From Mallotus nudiflorus (lineage: Eukaryota > Streptophyta > Magnoliopsida > Malpighiales > Euphorbiaceae), in NCBI GenBank assembly GCA_947683625.1, contig CANTUR010000794.1, positions 186,001 through 250,000 of the forward strand: DNA of 64,000 bases. Reading direction: 5' to 3'. Positions within the stretch are counted from its first letter, which is position 1; each line of letters starts with the position of its first letter. The position numbers and the translations under genes were made by a program. Of the stretch, positions 61,656-64,000 are shown one piece after another. The notes beneath the pieces are model-generated. The model had not been told where the DNA came from, made no database searches, and worked only from the letters and a program-made list of their open reading frames with translations.

Positions 61656-62862
61656 CATGCCCAACCTTTGAAAGATAACAGAAAGGAGCCTCAAGTAATG
61701 ACTTCCAATCCTAAAAAGCTTAGATGGTGGAGCATAGGCTAGATTAGAGCCATTTCATCTATTTGTCTTTCGATCTATGCATGCTAGGAAGATCAATTTC
61801 TCTTTTCTTCACATTCTTACTCAATTTTGGGACTCTCAGAAATACATCTTTAGATTTAACACTACATAATTATGCCCCTTACCTAAAGAATTTAAAGCTA
61901 TCTTAGGCTCTCAGATGGATTATACTCGTTAGATTGCAATTCCTTCGGTCGAAACCTCAGATATATTGTTCATCCAATATCAAATGGCTAGACTATTCAA
62001 CATCTCTCCTCAATCATATCTTTGCCATATCTCTGGTAATGAAGTTCTGATAAGCTCTTTTCTTAAAATTGTTGTAACTCTAGACAGGAACGAGGTTTAC
62101 TAGCCTCAAATGATCGCCCTCTGCCTATATGCTCAATTTATGCGTATTTCCCTTTCTGGCAATTATGACTCAAAGATTCTTCATATTCTAGACCAAGTGG
62201 AAGCAGGGTTCAATCCTTTCCCTCTTATTATGGTAGAGACCATCATTAGGCTTGACAATTTCGCTAAAGCCAGGCAAATCTTAAGGAGTCCTATATTGTT
62301 GGAGGTTAGCTTTTTTCTCACTTTTATTATTTTATGCTTTTTTGCCATTTGTATCCATTCATCATTCTATAGGCATGGTTTCATGAGAAGTTGAGATTGC
62401 TCGTACCTCCTAAAGATATAGCACATTACTAGGCCAAGCACTGTTGTACCATAAGACTTTACCCTATTCCAAAAAACCTTCGGAGCTAGCTATCTACATT
62501 TCCCAACACTCTAATTTAGTGGTGTGCCCATGGTGGAGGTTGTAGCATGTGACCATTTGGTCCTACACTTATTGCGTTCCTCTGGCCAATCTCTACTCTA
62601 CCACTTTTTATAATCTTGCTCGACTTTGTAAGCAATACAAACAAAAATAGTTGATTGAATCTAGTGCATGAATTCGAGCTAGGGTCTCTTTTTTAGAACT
62701 TTCTGGATAACCTGGTTGCTACTTGGCCTCGTAGAATCATTCAAAGGTTCATTAACTACGGTGGAGATCAGTCTACTGATGACTAGTACAATGTGTGGAT
62801 TTAGCTATAATAAACAAAGAATGATGAATTCACAAGAAATAAAAGAACAAGGGCTTTATAGG
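61656..62862 (+). pseudogene. DUF7745-like gene, antisense in Tat element 2
   Basis: Homologous to 44671-45865. The frame 62110-62394 covers MIALCLYAQFMRISLSGNYD and ILDQVEAGFNPFPLIMVET. A clean small intron follows (62305-62371, donor gttagc, acceptor ctatag), then AWFHEKLRLLVPPKDIAHY, YPIPKNLRS, LVATWPRRIIQRF and GGDQSTDD, ending EQGL and a stop. The upstream part (INFSFLHILTQFWDSQKYIF, CPLPKEFKAILG) keeps the FWD motif lost in element 1. Several stops and frame changes remain. Confidence 0.7.
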
Positions 62863-63239
62863 CATCGAGTGCCCAGGTATTTAAAAGAGAAGCAGACAAA
62901 ATTAGTTTATGAAATTTAATCTTTTTATTTACTTTTTTGCGGGGTGGAATTCCCTTTCTGGTTAAATAATGTGTAATAAGCATTTAATATAATGTTCAAC
63001 AATAATAAAGGCAGTCCATTCTATTTAATTTAAGCATAAAGTAACTATACATGTTGCTTTTTACATATCTCCTATCCTTAATTAGGTTGCCCTTGCAAGT
63101 TTTCCAACTAACCCTTTTTTCTCTCTCCTTTTACATGTCTTTTACTTTTTCTAAATCGCCCTTTTGGGTTTTCAATCCTGCAGGACTTTTTAATTTTTCA
63201 CTTTATTGTCTCTAACTTTTGCCCATACAGCCTCTCTTG

Positions 63240-63990
63240 AGGTTTTCTCTCTAGCAAGATTTTACAGAAATTATTTCTTAAGCTTATCTATGGGCTCTTT
63301 GAATCTGTTCCCTTCTAAACTAGATAGAATAGCAGTGCCTTTGGAAAATAGCTTCTTTACTTAATATTGACCTTCCCAGTTTGGCTTGAACTTCCTATAT
63401 GGATCAATCATGATTGGCCTAATGAGTTTTAAGAGCAAGTCATGCTTTTTAATTTTTCCTGGCTTAATCTCTTTGTTATAAGCTCGGACTATTCTTTTCT
63501 TATACAATTGAGAGCGATACATAGCTTTCATTCTTTTTCATCTAACAGTGTCAGTTGCACTAATTGGCTTTCAAGCCATTGATACTATTATGTACTCTAA
63601 AAGAACCCTCAATGACTGAATCTTGATATCAATAGGCAACATAATTTCACATCCATACATTAGAGAATATGGTGTAGCTCCTACTGATGTTCTGGCAACG
63701 GTCTTATAACCCTATAGTGCGAATTATAGGTAGCTTGCCCAATCTTTATAATTCTCCAATATCTTAGCTAGGATTCTCTTCACATTCTTATTTGATGGTT
63801 CTATTGCTCTATTTGCTTGTCGTTTATAAGGAGATAATCTATGATGTTCAATCTTATAGTCCTCTAATAAAGTGGCCATGTCTGACCTGAACTGAACACT
63901 ATTATCAATTATGACATGATAAGGAAACCCATGCCTGCAGATTATATTTTTTTCTATGAACTTTACCATATGTTTTACTCTAATAGTCAT
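63240..63990 (-). pseudogene. Integrase end of Tat element 2
   Basis: The frame 63724-63990 reads MVKFIEKNIICRHGFPYHVI, IDNSVQF (catalytic Asp region) and HHRLSPYKRQANRAIEPSNK (third catalytic Glu in AIEPSNK), then NVKRILAKILENYKDWASYL. Downstream (63240-63720) the tail aligns with element 1 pol in broken frames. The rest of pol is beyond the window. Confidence 0.85.
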
Positions 63991-64000
63991 GAACGATTTT

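Larger units (their letters stand above)
58124..64000 (-). mobile_element. Tat element 2, 3' half (continues beyond window)
   Basis: 3' LTR, PPT, minisatellites, a remnant of the PMD gene, a DUF7745-like gene on the plus strand and the integrase end on the minus strand follow the same order as in Tat element 1. Sequence similarity to element 1 is clear in coding parts and weaker in the LTR, so the two are related but distinct subfamilies. The 5' half lies outside the window. Confidence 0.88.

Overview
The window looks like intergenic and intronic DNA of a flowering plant, probably a eudicot. It is AT-rich and dominated by plant-type LTR retrotransposons: Ty3/gypsy of the Tat/Ogre-like and Tekay/Del chromovirus groups, and a Ty1/copia element with an initiator-Met PBS. 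It also holds a plant L1-type LINE fragment and retroelement-borne plant mobile domain genes. I cannot name the species. No tRNA, rRNA, CRISPR or organellar sequence was seen. Almost every coding region is broken by stops or frameshifts, so this is old repeat sediment around the remains of one host-type gene. || Layout. 1-2888: noncoding repeat remnants with a degenerate minisatellite (about 1930-2745). 2889-9772: an aberrant Tat-like element whose two LTRs (2889-5044 and 7573-9772) lie in INVERTED orientation around a gag remnant. 9773-11295: apparently unique, intron-like DNA. 11301-15379: a 4.08-kb solo LTR of the Tekay family with a perfect 5-bp target duplication (catag). 15646-38382: exon-like pieces of a plus-strand WD40-repeat gene (ZFWD-like), split by a roughly 21-kb nested retrotransposon block. 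That block holds a Tekay element (16290-37509), a 4.7-kb copia element (16389-21077) inside its left LTR, and a second Tekay unit (27525-35962) inside its right LTR, the latter rearranged and carrying a precise solo-like LTR (33020-35962, TSD aacgg). || 38474-55449: a 17-kb minus-strand Tat/Ogre-like element with 2.06-kb LTRs and a PBS fitting tRNA-Arg. It has gag, protease, RT, two RNase H domains and integrase. On the opposite strand it carries two intron-containing accessory genes: a plant mobile domain (PMD) gene and a DUF7745-like gene, tail-to-tail with pol. 55450-56120: low-information DNA with a duplicated exon-like segment. 56121-57645: a 5'-truncated LINE 3' end with poly(A). 58124-64000: the 3' half of a second Tat-like element, related to the first but with its PMD gene nearly deleted, running off the window end. 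|| How it fits together. The autonomous functions (gag, PR, RT, RNase H, IN) are all present somewhere but decayed. The best candidate for unusual biology is the antisense PMD/DUF7745 pair with its own TATA box and introns, together with a family-specific palindromic motif scattered through the noncoding parts of the same element. The inverted-LTR element and the retrotransposon-swollen WD40 gene are the next most interesting items.
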